A stretch of DNA of 64,000 nucleotides. Origin: Inia geoffrensis (Eukaryota > Chordata > Mammalia > Artiodactyla > Iniidae). Positions 11,749 to 24,020 of the stretch are shown here, piece after piece (position 1 is the first letter of the stretch; the number at the start of each line of letters is the position of its first letter). Location: contig CM070899.1 of NCBI GenBank assembly GCA_036417435.1, positions 5,027,001-5,091,000 of the forward strand. Reading direction: 5' to 3'. The notes beneath the pieces were generated by a model. It made no database searches. It saw only the letters and a list, made by a program, of their open reading frames with translations, and was not told the origin of the DNA. The translations under genes were made by a program, and so were the position numbers.

Positions 11749-12714
11749 TAAATTACAGCATTAAAAACTGCTGCTGTAATGGGGAGGGGGCGATTTAAAA
11801 TTACATGTATAGCTGGAACTCAACAACGTGGAATTTTTTTAAAGAGTGGATGGAAATATACTAAAAAGTCTGCAGTCATTGCCTCTGGGTGGAAATACGC
11901 TGGGCAATTTCTTTCTTTATGCCTTCCTGTTTTTTCCATAGTGTACGTGTATTTCTTTTATGGTCAAAAACAACATTTCTTTTTGGAGGAATGGCTTGGG
12001 TAGCCGCGGTGTATCCGTGCCCTATGGAAGAAGCCGATGGGAAGAAGGTCATTTTAAATCATTAGTAGCCAGCATCCGTGTGGGGAGCATCACCAAGCGT
12101 GGCTGCTCCTGGTATACCCATCGATCGCTGGCACCCGGAGCACATCCATCACAGCACGCACAGCCTGTCCAGACCCACGGAAAGCCGGGGAGAGATGACG
12201 AGAATTGAAACTGGCTCCAGCTAATCACTTCTAGATGAAGGTCAAATATAGGTGACTATTTATCAGCACCCGGATGGGAGAGGACATGCTCTAAAGCCAG
12301 AGGACAATTACAAAGGGGAAGGTCCACAGGCTTGACCACAAAAAATGTTTGGTTTTCTCTGCAAAAAATAAAATAAAATAATGAAATAGCAAACTCAAAG
12401 TCAAACACCACATGGCAGGGGGTGGGGAGGGGTGATTATTTTGACAGGTCAATAGCATTAGTATGTAAATTGCTCTGGTAAGAGAAACACCAAGACTACA
12501 GGAGATTAATGGGCAAGAACCACCACCACAAACACTCCTTCAGCCTTAACGAGGTGCCAGGCTCAGTTCTAAAAGAGCTGCACATAAATGAACTCATTTG
12601 GTTCTCAAACAAGATACCACTAGATTAGCAAACGTTTAAAAAAGTAATAATTCTAGCACTGTCGTGGATGAGGAGACATGATCACATTCGTAAATGATGC
12701 TGTGTGCCATAAAC

Positions 12715-12972
12715 AGAATTGGGAGATTGGGAATGACATATATATGCTACCATGTGTAAAACAGATAGCTAGTGGGAACCTGCTGTATAGCGCAGGGAGC
12801 TCAGCTTGGTGCTCTGCGGGGACCTAGATGGGTGGGATTGTGGGGGGAGGGAGGTCCAAGAGGGAGGGGGTATATGTATACATATAGCTGATTCACTTCA
12901 TTGTACAGAAGAAACTAATACAATATTGTAAAGCAACTATACGCCAATTAAAAGAAAAAAAAAGAAAGAATG
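12715..12972 (+). mobile_element. 5'-truncated L1 3' end, cetartiodactyl type
   Basis: Plus orientation. It contains the L1 3' UTR words GATAGCTAGTGGGAACCTGC, TGTATAGCGCAGGGAGCTCA and TTCATTGTACAGAAGAAAC, and ends AAGCAACTATACGCCAATTA before an A-rich tail. This is the same family as the copies at 20.2, 34.6 and 45.7 kb. Confidence 0.85.
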
Positions 12973-13251
12973 AAGTAGATCTGAGCACTGAGAGGGAAAG
13001 ATGTGCACCACGCATGAGTGAAAAATCCAGCTGGAAAACAGCACGGAGAGTGAAGTTTGCATGCTAAACAAAGACCCCAGTCCTCTTTGCCACTCAGATG
13101 CCAGAATGCAGGTACCAGGGCTGAGCGCACCCCAGGGAGTGGAAGGTTCCTCTCTGGGAAACTGACTAGGCTGAGAGAAAATAATCAGAGATGTTCACAT
13201 TTGGGAGTCCAGCTTACGTCATCACTCTGTAACAACATCACTGTGGACAAG

Positions 13252-13253
<2 letters not shown>

Positions 13254-13296
<43 letters not shown>
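13254..13296. repeat. (CA)n microsatellite
   Basis: A perfect CA array of about 21 units directly following GGACAAGC. Confidence 0.95.
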
Positions 13297-13299
<3 letters not shown>

Positions 13300-13395
13300 C
13301 CTATGGTCACATCAGCTTTTTTGGGTCTCCCTCCTGAATCAGAATGAGCAGCAGAAAATCTCTAACGTGAAACACAGACACCAAAACAAAAAGAC

Positions 13396-13606
13396 GGGGC
13401 TTCCCTGGTGGCGCAGTGGTTGGGAGTCCGCCTGCTGATGCAGGGGACACGGGTTCGTGCCCCGGTCCGGGAAGATCCCACATGCCACGGAGCGGCTGGG
13501 CCCGTGAGCCATGGCCGCTGAGCCCGCGCGTCCGGAGCCTGTGCTCCGCAACGGGAGAGGCCACAGCACTGAGAGGCCCGCGTACCGCAAAAAAAAAAAA
13601 AAAGAC
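13396..13606 (+). mobile_element. Young tRNA-derived SINE (cetacean CHR subfamily)
   Basis: Plus strand. It starts GGGGCTTCCCTGGTGGCGCA, carries the tRNA-like B box GGGTTCGTGCCCC, then the GGAAGATCCCACATGCC and CGTCCGGAGCCTGTGCTC segments, and ends in a poly(A) tail of about 15. A short direct repeat AAAAAGAC lies at 13388-13395 and 13599-13606. The shortened tail region after the tRNA part and low divergence are typical of cetacean-specific copies. Confidence 0.9.
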
Positions 13607-15547
13607 AAAAGGCGCTGAAAAGAGACAAAAACATTTCAGAAAACATGGGAAAACTTTCAAAGAACTCAGAGAGCTAAGAAAAGACCTTGTAAGTATGCAA
13701 TAAAAAATAATACACTATAAATATCTTTTAAAAGGAACATTCAGAAAATAAACAGCTCTTGGAATGTAAAAATATGATAGAACCGAATATTTCTCTGAAT
13801 ATATGTTATACTTCAGTAGAATAGTTTAAGCATAGGACATCAGAAATAACAAAATCCCAGGAAAAAAAGGATTGAAAGATAAAAGAGGAAATTCCCCCGA
13901 AAAATAAAACAGAAAGGCAAAGCAACAGAAAACTAGATAAGAAAAATTTGAAGCTCAATCCAGGGACACGCAGATCATCTAACTAATCAGAGTCCCAGAG
14001 TCAACGCCCTTGACCGGCAATAGACGGGGGGTGTCGCCCACCTCCCCGTGGCCCCCCTTCCCTGTGAGGGGCTGAGGTCCCCACACCTCACTCCTCGTGA
14101 GGAAAGACAGCCCTGGACCAGCTCCAAGACCCCTGGCAAAGCAGAGCTACACCCTCCCCAGTGCTAGGTTTCCAAAGCCCTCCTGCCCCTCCTCCGTTTC
14201 ATGCTGGGTCACAGTATCTTGTGAGGGGGGCTGAAGCATGCTCTCTTTTTTCTTGTCGAGTAAAGAAACTTCAGGAAGCTTGCCAAAGGGAAGCTATGTG
14301 AAGGCAGGCTTCCAGAGATGCTGGGCTGACACCACGGCCTCACTCAAGTGCTCTGGCCCCTGCATCCCGCTCCACTCCCCCAGTTCGTGGGGTCTTTGCT
14401 AGAGCCGTGTCCATCTGGGAGAGACGCCAGACTACAAACAGCAGAAGCCGGGAGAAAAGGCTAAGAAGTTGGAGAGACTTACCCACTCCTTCTTTTAAGG
14501 GATAAAAATACTAGCAGTTGGGAGAGGAAATGACCACCGTGACATTTTTTAATGCTGGTTACACAAATAAAGCACCTAGGGTATGATTAAAATCAGCTGA
14601 TGCACATGGGAAAAAAGACTGGAAGGAAACACTCCCTGCCAAATGTTCATAGTCCATATGTTTGAGTGGAGGGTCTATGGTTACATCTTTAAATTTCTGC
14701 CTTTTTTTTTTAAAAAAAAGGAGAAGGACAAAGCCATCACTGGGCACTAGATAGGGGCCTTTAAGAGTCTTCGGTGTCCAAGTTTTAAAAGCAGCAAGAA
14801 ATAATTGACTAGACTGTCTCAACTCCTAAGTGTGCCAATTTTGCAATCTGCATTTTCCAATTACATTAAAAGCATTTTCCCAAATTGCTCTATTCTTCCC
14901 TTAATGACACAGGATGAGACTGGATGAGGCCGGTTCCCGGAGAACAGAGTCTGCACGTTCACACGGCACTGTTTTCTCCCTATCAGCATCTGGCACTGGG
15001 GACACTGAACTGTTTAAGTTAAACCGAATGAAGTTTTCAAAAGACAGAAAGAAAACACAGCTTGGCTTCTGCCACACTTTCCTCTCTTATCCCTCTTTCA
15101 ACCCAGGGTTTTTCCTGTAAGTCACAAGCTTACAAGGCCCTTCTGGCAAGCAAGGGAGAAGTGGGAAATATCTCATTTGTTGGCCTCAGAAACGTCGCAG
15201 CTTTCATATGGGGGAGAGGAGTGTCAAAACTTCACTTCCCACGAGGAGAAGGTTCCAACCCAGGATCTCACAGCTCCTCCCGGAGGCTCGGCAGCCCTGC
15301 TGTCGACCAGCCTAAAGCCCTCACTCCCCGGTCTGTTACAGTTCTGATGGTCGTGAACTTTCCCTGCAAGGAAAACCCTTAAAGGATGGGAACAGAGAGG
15401 AGCAAACACAGGGTACAGAGAGGGAAGCAGCCCAACACTTCCTACACCTGACCTCCCTGCGTGCCCTTGGGCAAGTGTCTTCCCCTCTCTGGGCTTCTGT
15501 CAAATGCAGATGGAACCAGATGATCTCTGCATGCACACACATGCGTG

Positions 15548-15574
<27 letters not shown>
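15548..15574. repeat. (CA)n microsatellite
   Basis: A CA array of about 13 units flanked by GCGTG / CGCACATGCACGCGTG alternating purine-pyrimidine sequence. Confidence 0.9.
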
Positions 15575-15579
<5 letters not shown>

Positions 15580-16174
15580 TGCACGCGTGCCCACACACCA
15601 CCCATTCTCTCCTCGCCTTCACCTAATTACCCTTGATGCACTGTTAATCATTCACTCCCCAAATACCAAACGCCCACCACCACAACCCAACCCTCCTCCC
15701 CAGCTGTGCGGCTCTCATTTCCAATAGATTTGCCTCGTGCTTGGAATAAATTGCCAATCATCTGCATAATGCTCCACGACTCCTCACTGTACACACCACA
15801 TCATTTCTCAATCTCATTTTGTAAAATCCGTCAAGAATAATTCTTTCAAAATTGAAATAAACCCTCACTCTGGCACTTGAATCCATAAATTCCTTGTCTT
15901 TGAATGTGAGATATATTACTTTCTACAAAGCACATCTAAGATACCCTAACATAATCTGATACACTAACAATGATAAATCAACGGGATCCTGTAATACATA
16001 AAAATGCAAATCCAAATCACCACGGAAATCACCTCGTCTCAGGATGCCCCTTACAAGAACCACAAGGCTTTGAAGCTGGGCAGTGCTTGGGCACCACCCA
16101 GGCAAGGGGATACGCTTTTCCATCCTTTATTCTCAGAGGCAAAGGAGCAGAATGGGTCTTCTAGCTTTTGTTGC

Positions 16175-16375
16175 TCAGGCTCTGGAGCCTGACAGCCAGT
16201 TGCCTCTACTGTTTACCAGCTGTGTCGCCATGGACAAATCCCTTAACCCTCTGTGCCTCGACTTCCTCACCTGTAAAATGGGAATAATAACAGCGCTTGC
16301 CTTGTACGCCTGTTATGAAGATGAGATGGGGTGTTTTAGGGGTGTGCCTAGCAGATGGTGGGCGCTCTGGGATGG
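16175..16375 (+). repeat. MIR element
   Basis: A nearly complete plus-orientation MIR: GCTCTGGAGCCTGACAGCC, ACCAGCTGTGTCGCCATGG, CCTCACCTGTAAAATGGGAA and TGTTATGAAGATGAGATG. Confidence 0.85.
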
Positions 16376-16924
16376 TTGGCTCTCCCCATCCTCTCATCTG
16401 TATCACAGGCAGAGGTCACAGCCTCCAGGACAACGTACATAAGAAGGGGACCCAAGGCCCACCTGGCGGCATACCTGCCCTACCGGGCACTCACTCTCCT
16501 GGGTCTCTTCAGGTGTGAAATCGCTGCCCCCAGCACTGCCAGAGGCCCAGACACAAAAACACTCTGCAAACTGGCAAATGTTGCTGGGTCCATTCTCTTC
16601 CATCACACTTGAACGCAATCAGTTTGGAGACATGGACCCAGCCCTCCAATATAAACTTCCAAGCGCACAGTGCATGAAAACGGAGCAGGTAAATGGCTTG
16701 GTACAGACAATCTCAAAAACTTTCTAAATTTTAAAAGTAGCCATCTCAGGAACACTAACATTGAAATTCTTGAAAAATACACAGCTATAGAGAGATTATG
16801 AAAAGATTCACAAGAACAAGAGTTACATGAAGCCGGAGGATTCTGGGTGACTTGTCTTTCATCCAGTTGTTTTTAATTAATAGATCCTGATGCAGGGGAG
16901 TTGGGAACCTGTTTCTTCAGCCCC

Positions 16925-17105
16925 TCCCACTGCTAGGCACTGGGCTGCATATTCTCATTTCTTTTCCACAGCAACAACCCTAACAGGTAGCCATTATCCC
17001 CATTTTACCAGTAAGAAAAATGTGGGATCAGAGAGGCTAGGTGATTTTCCCAAAGTCACAAAGCTACCAAGCAGCAGATATGAAATGGCAACCCAGGAGT
17101 CTCAA
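16925..17105 (-). repeat. MIR element
   Basis: Minus orientation: ATTATCCCCATTTTACCAGT, TCAGAGAGGCTAGGTGATTT, CAAAGTCACAAAGCTACCAA, then GGCAACCCAGGAGTC. Confidence 0.75.
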
Positions 17106-18559
17106 ATGACAATGACACTGATGGCGGTTGGCCAGTCTAATCACGTTCTACTCACCACACACAAAGGCTTTAGCTAAAGCTTGGGTTCAAATCAAAGCCC
17201 TCCTCAACTGCGTTAAAGCAGCAAAAAGACATTTATGTATAGCCATGTTCACTGCCGTACTATTTGAAAAACAAAAGCAGGAAACCATAGGACACAACAT
17301 GGAAATGACCAAGCAAAGTTTGGAATCTGAGAGAGTGAGAATATGTTTGGGGAAAGTTTTGAATGAGGTAGAAAAATGCCCCTTACAAACAGTACAAGAG
17401 ATGCGGGTGGGGAAGCGCACAGTCAAACCACACACGCTCTGCAGCGCTAGACCGATTCTGTAAACGTAGAGGATGCGCTGTCCTGACCAGGGGAGCTCCC
17501 TGTGCTAATGAGCTGCTGGCTCGGGGTGAGGACTGTCAGTGGTTTCTGTTTTCTCCTTCATTCTTCGAGTTTTCTGCATTTTCAAAGTCGGTCCCTGGCA
17601 GCAAGAAACATGCCGTATGCCTCTGGGAGTCTTCTCGATGCCTGGCAGAGGGCTCTGCACGTGGGGCTGACGATCAGGGCTGCCCGTGTTTGGCCAAAGC
17701 ACGATACATTCCGTTTGTGCTTTTTCCTTCAAAAAGGGCCTCAAAATCTGAATTCTACCTTTACGGGGAATGGGTATTCAAGCATGTTGAGCCAAGTGAA
17801 GACAGGGGGAAATGAAAAGAGTGTACAGGAGGGTATTCGTGCTGGGATTACAACTACGGGAACAGATGCACAGTACCGATAGGGCCAAGGAGGGACAGGC
17901 AGGAAAGAAAACAGAGCATTGATGAGGAATTATGAGTCACTGTTTTGTTTTACTTAATTTCTCCAGCTGTAAATTTTTCAAAATTAATATAACCATAATT
18001 TACCACTCACAGAACATTTAGAACATATTAAAATAAGTATCTTTCTGCTGTAATGTGCCCAATTGAAATTTATGAATTCCAAAGCTGCATTTTAAGGAAA
18101 TGAAGGAACTGGCACTCCACGTTCTTTAGATTAATCAGATGGATTGTGCTGTTTTTCTCCTGATCAGAAAAGAAATCGTATTTCAGTAAATGTTACCTTG
18201 AATCAAGGATTCTTCCACGTTCTAGAAGCTTGGGTGAGCAGCTTATACTGTCTTACTGTGCCCCCTAGTGGCAAACAGCATTTATGCACTTCAAAGACAA
18301 TCCTTTCCCAAAGGCTGGAAGTAAAATCCAAAATAATTTTTTAATCTTTATTGATCACTTAACATGTACAAAACTTTGTGCCAGGTGCTCTAGGGAATAT
18401 AAAAGTGGATTTGGTACAGTTCCCATGCTCAAGAAGTTTAAAATCTACAAGCAGACACGGTTCCATGGCAATGCAGGTAGAAAGAGATACCACCCCGTGG
18501 TTAAGGAAGGGTGAAAATTCCCAGGGAGAGCAAGAGAGGGAGCATGCAGTAAGTGCCTC

Positions 18560-18760
18560 CTATGTGCCAGGAGCCACATCAGGTAATTCATAACTAGTAT
18601 CATTTATTTTTCATGAAAACCCAGCAAGCTATGCATAACTGCCTCTACTTTACATAACACAGGCTGAGGCTCAGAGAAGTGAAGTAACTTGCCTGATATC
18701 ACACAGCCACTCAGCAGCAGAGGGAGGATTCAAATTGAAGTCCTGTGACCCCAGCCCCCA
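18560..18760 (-). repeat. MIR element
   Basis: Minus orientation: CTATGTGCCAGGAGCCACAT, GGCTGAGGCTCAGAGAAGTG, TTGCCTGATATCACACAGCC, and GAGGATTCAAATTGAAGTCC. Confidence 0.75.
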
Positions 18761-20184
18761 AGCTCTCCCCTCCTTCCTGACCAAGGGGGCAGGTAAGAAG
18801 GCACTCTGGTAGACTTTAACTGAAAGACATGGGGAAGGTACCCTCCAAAGGGAGCACAGAGTGGTGGGGGGGAGGGGGGGCGTGCCCTGTCGCACCCACC
18901 TCTTCTAGCTCATTCCCTACTCACCCAGCATCTGCTCTCCGCCCAGGACTGGGCTGCAGCAAGCCAGGACTCCTGCCTGCGCCCACGATCCTGTCCCCAC
19001 CCCAGATGAAGCATCCACACAATGCCTCCCAAGCACCCCTCCAGCTCCTACCAGACCACAAGGACACCCACGCAGCCCACCTTCCGACACCAGGGAGGGA
19101 AAAGCACACCATCCTGCCCAGGGCTGCCAGCTGCCCACCGGTACACACACAACCCTGAGGGCCCAGCACTTCCAAGGCCCCAGCCGGGACTTCCCTCCCC
19201 GGCTTCCAGCCCCCCGCCCCCAGCTGCTCTCCATCCATCTTCCCATCCTGGCTCCTCCAGCCCTGCCTCAAGGTCTTCACACTGAAAAGTTGCTTAACAT
19301 CGATTTGCCAAATAATTCTGTCACTGAAAACTGTCAAACATCATAAAGCAGAGAGGACCCTGGCCAGACTATTTGCATCTATGTCTTGTAAACGCCCTGA
19401 TTTTCGAGACACCCACAGTAAGAAGATGGTCAGGAGATGCGGACCGCAGCAGCCTTGATGGCAGCCACACTCTGCCCCTGGGGCCACCCCCAACGCCACT
19501 CTGCAGCCCCACCATGAGAGACGGACAGCGCCGCGGGGCAGGGCTCCCTGGAGGGTGCCAGGCCAAGCAAGGAGCCAGTGCCCGCGTCATTGCTTGCAGC
19601 ACACACCACCGTCCTCAGGACAGATGGGCGACGCAGCCGTTCCAGGCCCCGCCCAGGGCCAGGGGAGGCCTCAGGGCATTGCCCCAGGCAGGGCTTGCTT
19701 TCCTGTAACAGATAGTCCCTCTGCCTGAGCAGCCGTCCCAAGGTGGACCAACTGCGCCCTCTTCTGGTCATGAGCTGTCACAGCGGGTTGGCTGCTCCCA
19801 GGTACCCTCCGCGGGGCCTCCCCGCCTCCCCAGCACACAGCCCGCAGGCTCATCTCTACGCGAACACCCGCTACGTGGCCGAACAAACACCACGCCCCGA
19901 GTCAGCGGCGTCACTCAGACGCTCTCTGTTCCAAAACTATCATGGGATGCCCCTGCTCAGGAAATCTAAACTTCCTGGGCAAAAGTGACCGGAGCAGGGC
20001 CCGCAGAGCACCTCACTGAGGCCAGGTGCAGACCGGTCCCCACAGGGCTCCAGGCCTGCCCTTCCCCACCAGGAGACACAGCCCCGAGGGCCGGTGGGCA
20101 GCGGACACATCCCTCCACCCAGCTCTGCCCGCAGCGACCCAGCCTGTCCTCTGAGGCCCCCGGCAAGCTTGCCGCCTCCTCAAC

Positions 20185-20450
20185 AAATGTCGTATATTAA
20201 CGCAGGTATGTGGAGCCTAGAAAAATGGTACAGGTGAACCGGCCTGCAGGGCAGAAATGGAGACACAGATGCAGAGAACAAATGTATGGACACCAAGCGG
20301 GGAAAGCGGCGGGGTGGTGGTGGTGTGATGAATTGGGAGATTGGGATTGATATGTATACACGGATGTGTATAAAATGGATGACTAATAAGAACCTGCTGT
20401 ATAAAAAAGTAAAATAAAAAAATAGGAAGAAAAAAGGAAAAAATTTAAAC
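20185..20450 (+). mobile_element. L1 3' UTR fragment
   Basis: Plus orientation. The L1 3' UTR words are TGGAGCCTAGAAAAATGGTA, TGGAGACACAGATGCAGAG, GAATTGGGAGATTGGGATTG and AAGAACCTGCTGTATAAAAA, followed by an A-rich tail. It is more diverged and shorter than the 12.7 kb copy. Confidence 0.75.
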
Positions 20451-20490
20451 ACCTGCATGTTCGTGCACACACACACATCACGCCACATAC

Positions 20491-20495
<5 letters not shown>

Positions 20496-20524
<29 letters not shown>
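20496..20524. repeat. (CA)n microsatellite
   Basis: A CA array of about 14 units, preceded by a shorter imperfect CA stretch at 20465-20477. Confidence 0.9.
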
Positions 20525-20528
<4 letters not shown>

Positions 20529-20739
20529 CCTGGGCTGCCAGTGTCTGGCAGACTGGCCCCGCTCCCCGGGGTCCTAGGAAGGGGCTGCCCACACCCTTCA
20601 GGTGGCCCACCTGTAACCATGCCACTCTCCACAGAACTCCACCACACCACGGGCCCAGCATCAGACTGGGGGCTTTAGACACAGCACCTGGGCGTGTGTC
20701 CCACCTGAGAAGCCCCGGCCGTACGTCTCACAAGCTTGT

Positions 20740-20830
20740 CTCATCGAGAGGAAAGAGGCTCAGAGAGGTCAAGTGCCTTGCCCAAGATCACGAAGCTTTA
20801 GGGATGGAGCCAGCCCTTGAGCCCAGATCA
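20740..20830 (-). repeat. MIR fragment
   Basis: Minus orientation: AAGAGGCTCAGAGAGGTCAA, GTGCCTTGCCCAAGATCACG, then GATGGAGCCAGCCCTTGAGC. Confidence 0.7.
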
Positions 20831-22586
20831 TTCTAACTCCAGAGGCCAGCCAGACACTGCCCACCAGGAACCCTCCAGACAGGCTCCTGACCAGAGGGAC
20901 AGGTGCAGGCTCTCGGGAGGAAGGGCCGAGAAGCCCCAGGACTGGGGGATGGGTCCAAGCACATGACAATGCACACCAGGGACGCCAGGAGCCTCCTGAG
21001 CTGACCACAGGGCCCCCAAACTCGCGGAAAAAGCAACAAAGATGTGCATATAAACCCTGGGGCTCCAGGCTGCAGACAGGACACGACACTGTCCCCACAG
21101 AACTCCGTCAGCCTCGCAGACAAGAACACAGACACGTCATTCCAGGACTCAAACGTGCCACCTAAAATGACCCTCATCGGCAGAGGTCGTTTCCAAGACT
21201 TCACTGTACTTGGGCTTCCTTTCTTAGCTTCCAAAAATGCCTCCTGGGAAAAAAAGCTCAAAATGAAACATGCAAATACAGCCTCCAGGGCAGGCGGGAT
21301 CCAGAACTGTGAGGAAAACAGGCAGGGAAGCTGACATCTATTGAGCACCTATGGGGCTCCTGCCTCTGCGCCAGGGGCTTTGGAAGCGTTTTCGTCACAC
21401 AGTCCCATGACCCAGGTACAGCCAGGCCCTTCACAGATGAGCCTCCAGACTCAGAGGGGGTGGCTGGCCAGCCACTCACAGCAAAGCTGCGTCCGAAGCC
21501 ACGTCCCTGCAACTCCAAAGCTACTTTCTTTCCAGGAAGCTTTTGCTTGGCTCACGTGTATTTGGCACCAACTAGGTACTGGGCTTTGCTAGGGGCCGAG
21601 GAAAGTGAGGAGGGGGACAGAGGACAGTCAGGGCCGGGGGGCGGGCGAGGGGCCTGGAGGGCAGGTTCCAGGCAGGTGTGACACACCTGTCACATTACCT
21701 ACCTGTCCACATGGGCACTGCTTACAAGTCTGCCTTACCTCGGGAGCTTTTAAAATAAATAAATAACAACCAAAAAAGAGTTTCTGCGTAAACCAGAAGT
21801 CCCTGGCAGGGCATCCAGAGCCCTCTGACCCTGCCCTCTTCCCCAGCCTCGGGCCCCTCACCCCATCATGGGCCTCATAGCCGCCCATGCTTAGAGCCAA
21901 GAACGCCCTTCCGCCCCAGCCCACCCCCTTCACCAAGTGAAACTTCCCTCCTGGAAGCCTTCACCAAGCCCTCTCCAGCTGAGCTGCTGCCCTCCCCCGA
22001 GTGCCCTCAGCCCCCATGGAACCCCCTGGGGCCCCATCCTCATGGCCCCGACGCAGGCTTGTGAGCACCTCTCCGCTAGTCCGTGGCTCCTAGCCCACTG
22101 TGCCGGCCTGGAATCCAGGGTCAGCTCAGCGACCTTTACACCCCCTGCATCCGGCACAGCACCTGGTACAGAGCTAACTGTCATTCAGCACTCAGTGGGG
22201 GTCGCAGTGGATGTCCCCAAGGTCCCAGGGCCTGGCCTGGTCCTTTCTTCCCCCTCTGCTCCCTCTCACTCAGCGACCTCATCCTCCGGGGGTGTGAGTG
22301 TGTCTGAGGGCCCCTGGCGCCCCCAGGAAGGGGCAGGGCTAGCATCCTCTGGTGGCCTGGGCAAGGCCGCCTCGGGGGAGGGGGGCGGCGATGGGACAGA
22401 ACGCACCAGCCGTCCAGGTGGGCCACTGAAAACCCACTCCCAAAGGCAACAAAGAGAACTCCAGAAATGCCCAAAACGAGACGTTCAGCCTGTAACCAGG
22501 CCCCACCTCACCGTCCTGAAGAACAAAACAGCCCAGCAGTTTATTCCTAAAAGCAGCTGAAAACAGCAATTTCACTCAAGTCTTAC

Positions 22587-23375
22587 CTTGAAGGTTTTAT
22601 CCATAGAAGTTGAGAGAAGCATGTGGCTCTTGGAAGAGACTGGACACCACTGAATGTTGTTGACTGGGCCCCGGTGGCCTCTCAGATGGAAGAGTACCTT
22701 CCTGGGAATCTTGGTTTCCTTATACTGACTGTCCAAATACGGCTGAATAAACTCAGACACTTGGGGCGCCACACAGAGAGGGGCTGGGGCACGTGCTGCA
22801 CAGGGACCCTGGGACTCCATGTCTTTACTCTTGCCTGTTTCCGTGCTTAATGCTTGCAACTGTCTTAGTCTTTTCGGGGTATAGGGTACAACACAGTCCT
22901 CACACCACTGCCTCTGAAGAGAGCTGCCGTTTTTACCTGGGGTTTCAGATCCAGTTCGGGCACAGAAAGATGGCTCAGGGGAGCCAGAAGTTCCCCAGGA
23001 GAGCTTCACCTGCTTTAAGCGGGCAGCTGCCAGGGGCGCCTGGCCAGCTGGAGCATGGCTGGTCCACAGGGAAGGACGAGCAGGCTGGCTGGTGGGGAAG
23101 GTGACCTCAGGCTCTGTCCTGGGCCACTGCAGCCTCTGGTTGGGGCAAGACCCTGAGTCACTGCTCCAGAGCCGAGCCAGAGGGAGACGACAGCTGGCTG
23201 CGACTTCACAAGAACCATGCTTTGTGGGCAGTGCGCCCCCGTCCTTCGCATCCAGGACTTCCGAGGCAAAATCCCGCCCAGGAGGTCTGATGGCATCAGA
23301 AGCAGGATTAAAACTGCCCACAGGCTCAGTCTCAGCCTCTGAGTCCGAGTCATCATAAGCCACCAGCGAAGCCAT
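22587..23375 (-). CDS. WDR25: WDR25 exon 2, first coding exon (residues 1-263)
   Basis: Encodes the N-terminal 263 residues of WD repeat-containing protein 25, a relative of the splicing factor PRP17/CDC40. The protein begins [15 protein letters not shown]. This start (23375) is the family start; an in-frame GTG nine bases upstream is not a eukaryotic start. The N-terminal portion is low complexity and acidic, then basic around [12 protein letters not shown] (a conserved patch). The first WD repeat opens at about residue 230 with [14 protein letters not shown] and is interrupted by the exon end at DKTFK. The coding part ends on a complete codon (AAG) and is followed on the minus strand by GTAAGA, a good donor. 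The remaining WD repeats must lie beyond the left edge. The frame is intact, so this looks like a functional gene rather than a pseudogene. Confidence 0.95.
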
Positions 23376-23415
23376 TGAAGACACAGTTTCTCCTTGTCCG
23401 TCAAGGGCACACTAC
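23376..23415 (-). other. WDR25: WDR25 exon 2 5' UTR and splice acceptor
   Basis: On the minus strand the sequence ACTTTGTTTGGCCCTAG precedes the exon, giving a pyrimidine-rich acceptor whose AG is at 23417-23416. Forty untranslated bases lie between it and the ATG. The acceptor is chosen from sequence alone. Confidence 0.7.
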
Positions 23416-23544
23416 CTAGGGCCAAACAAAGTGTCAGAAGATGTGCATGGCAGAATGTTTTCTACCACGTGCCAAAAGCAAACATGCCACAGAACAAATC
23501 CAAGACTGAAAAACCCATAAGAATAAACACATTAAAAATGAGGC

Positions 23545-23663
23545 CTTGGGACCTCCCTGGGGGTCCAGTGGTTAAGACTCCGTGCTTCCACGCACAGGTT
23601 CAATCCCTGGTCGGGGTTCCCCCCACATGCTGTGTCGCACGGCCAAAAAAAAAAAAAAAAAAA
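23545..23663 (+). mobile_element. tRNA-derived SINE (CHR-like, short form)
   Basis: Plus strand: GACCTCCCTGGGGGTCCAGT, GGTTAAGACTCCGTGCTTCC, GGTTCAATCCCTGGTCGGGG, then TGTGTCGCACGGCC and a 19-nt poly(A). It is opposite to the transcription of WDR25. Confidence 0.85.
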
Positions 23664-23799
23664 TTTAACAACAACAAAATAGTAAGACCTACACAAAGAA
23701 AACTAAAAATGTACTGAAAGATATAAAAGAGGACCTGACTAAATGGAGACAGGGTGCCTGGACAGAAAGACTCATGGTTTTAAAGAGGCTTTTTGGAAG

Positions 23800-24020
23800 G
23801 GCACTTTGGGCAGGATCTATTGTAAATTTAAACACACATAGCTTTTACTGCCACAACCCACTTTGGAACTCTGTCCTACACAAATACTAGCACGTGTTTC
23901 CAAAGACAGGTGTACAGAGAGCCTGCAGCAGTGTTTATGAGCAACAAACAAGAAGAGCATACACTCATCAACGCGAGTGAGGTTAGTTCTGAAAATACTG
24001 AAATGCAAAGATGACCAGGA
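23800..24020 (+). mobile_element. Decayed L1 ORF2-end fragment
   Basis: Weak similarity in word order to L1 ORF2 ends: CTGTCCTACACAAATACTAG, then CAGTGTTTATGAGCAACAAA and ACACTCATCAACGCGAGTG. Highly diverged. Confidence 0.4.

Larger units (their letters stand above)
1..22586 (-). other. WDR25: WDR25 intron 2 (partial)
   Basis: Everything left of the exon 2 donor on the minus strand is read as one intron that runs off the window. I searched the minus-strand translations for the next WD-repeat exons of WDR25 (expected to continue with a VW dipeptide after DKTFK) and saw none. The human gene spans well over 100 kb, so this is not surprising. The contents are ancient repeats (MIR, L2, old L1), a few younger SINE/L1 insertions, microsatellites, and AT-rich unique stretches at about 350-620, 3280-3830 and 15700-15960. 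The many short reading frames are not supported by codon or homology evidence. Confidence 0.8.

Noticed and set aside
20180..20650. 156-codon minus-strand reading frame with a Cys-Val repeat
   Set aside because: The Cys-Val run is the translation of the CA microsatellite and the rest is an L1 3' UTR.
20833..21348. 171-codon minus-strand reading frame
   Set aside because: It overlaps a MIR remnant at its edges, has no recognisable domain, and lies in the WDR25 intron without clear splice context; kept as chance.
21937..22560. 207-codon plus-strand reading frame beside WDR25 exon 2
   Set aside because: Ser/Pro-rich translation of GC-rich intronic sequence opposite to the gene; no conserved motif.
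1..22586. Additional WDR25 WD-repeat exons
   Set aside because: No minus-strand translation resembled the continuing repeats; the exons presumably lie beyond the left edge. Very short exons could have been missed.
23376..23384. An N-terminally extended WDR25 start (extra MSS)
   Set aside because: The upstream codon is GTG, not ATG; the known family start is the ATG at 23375.
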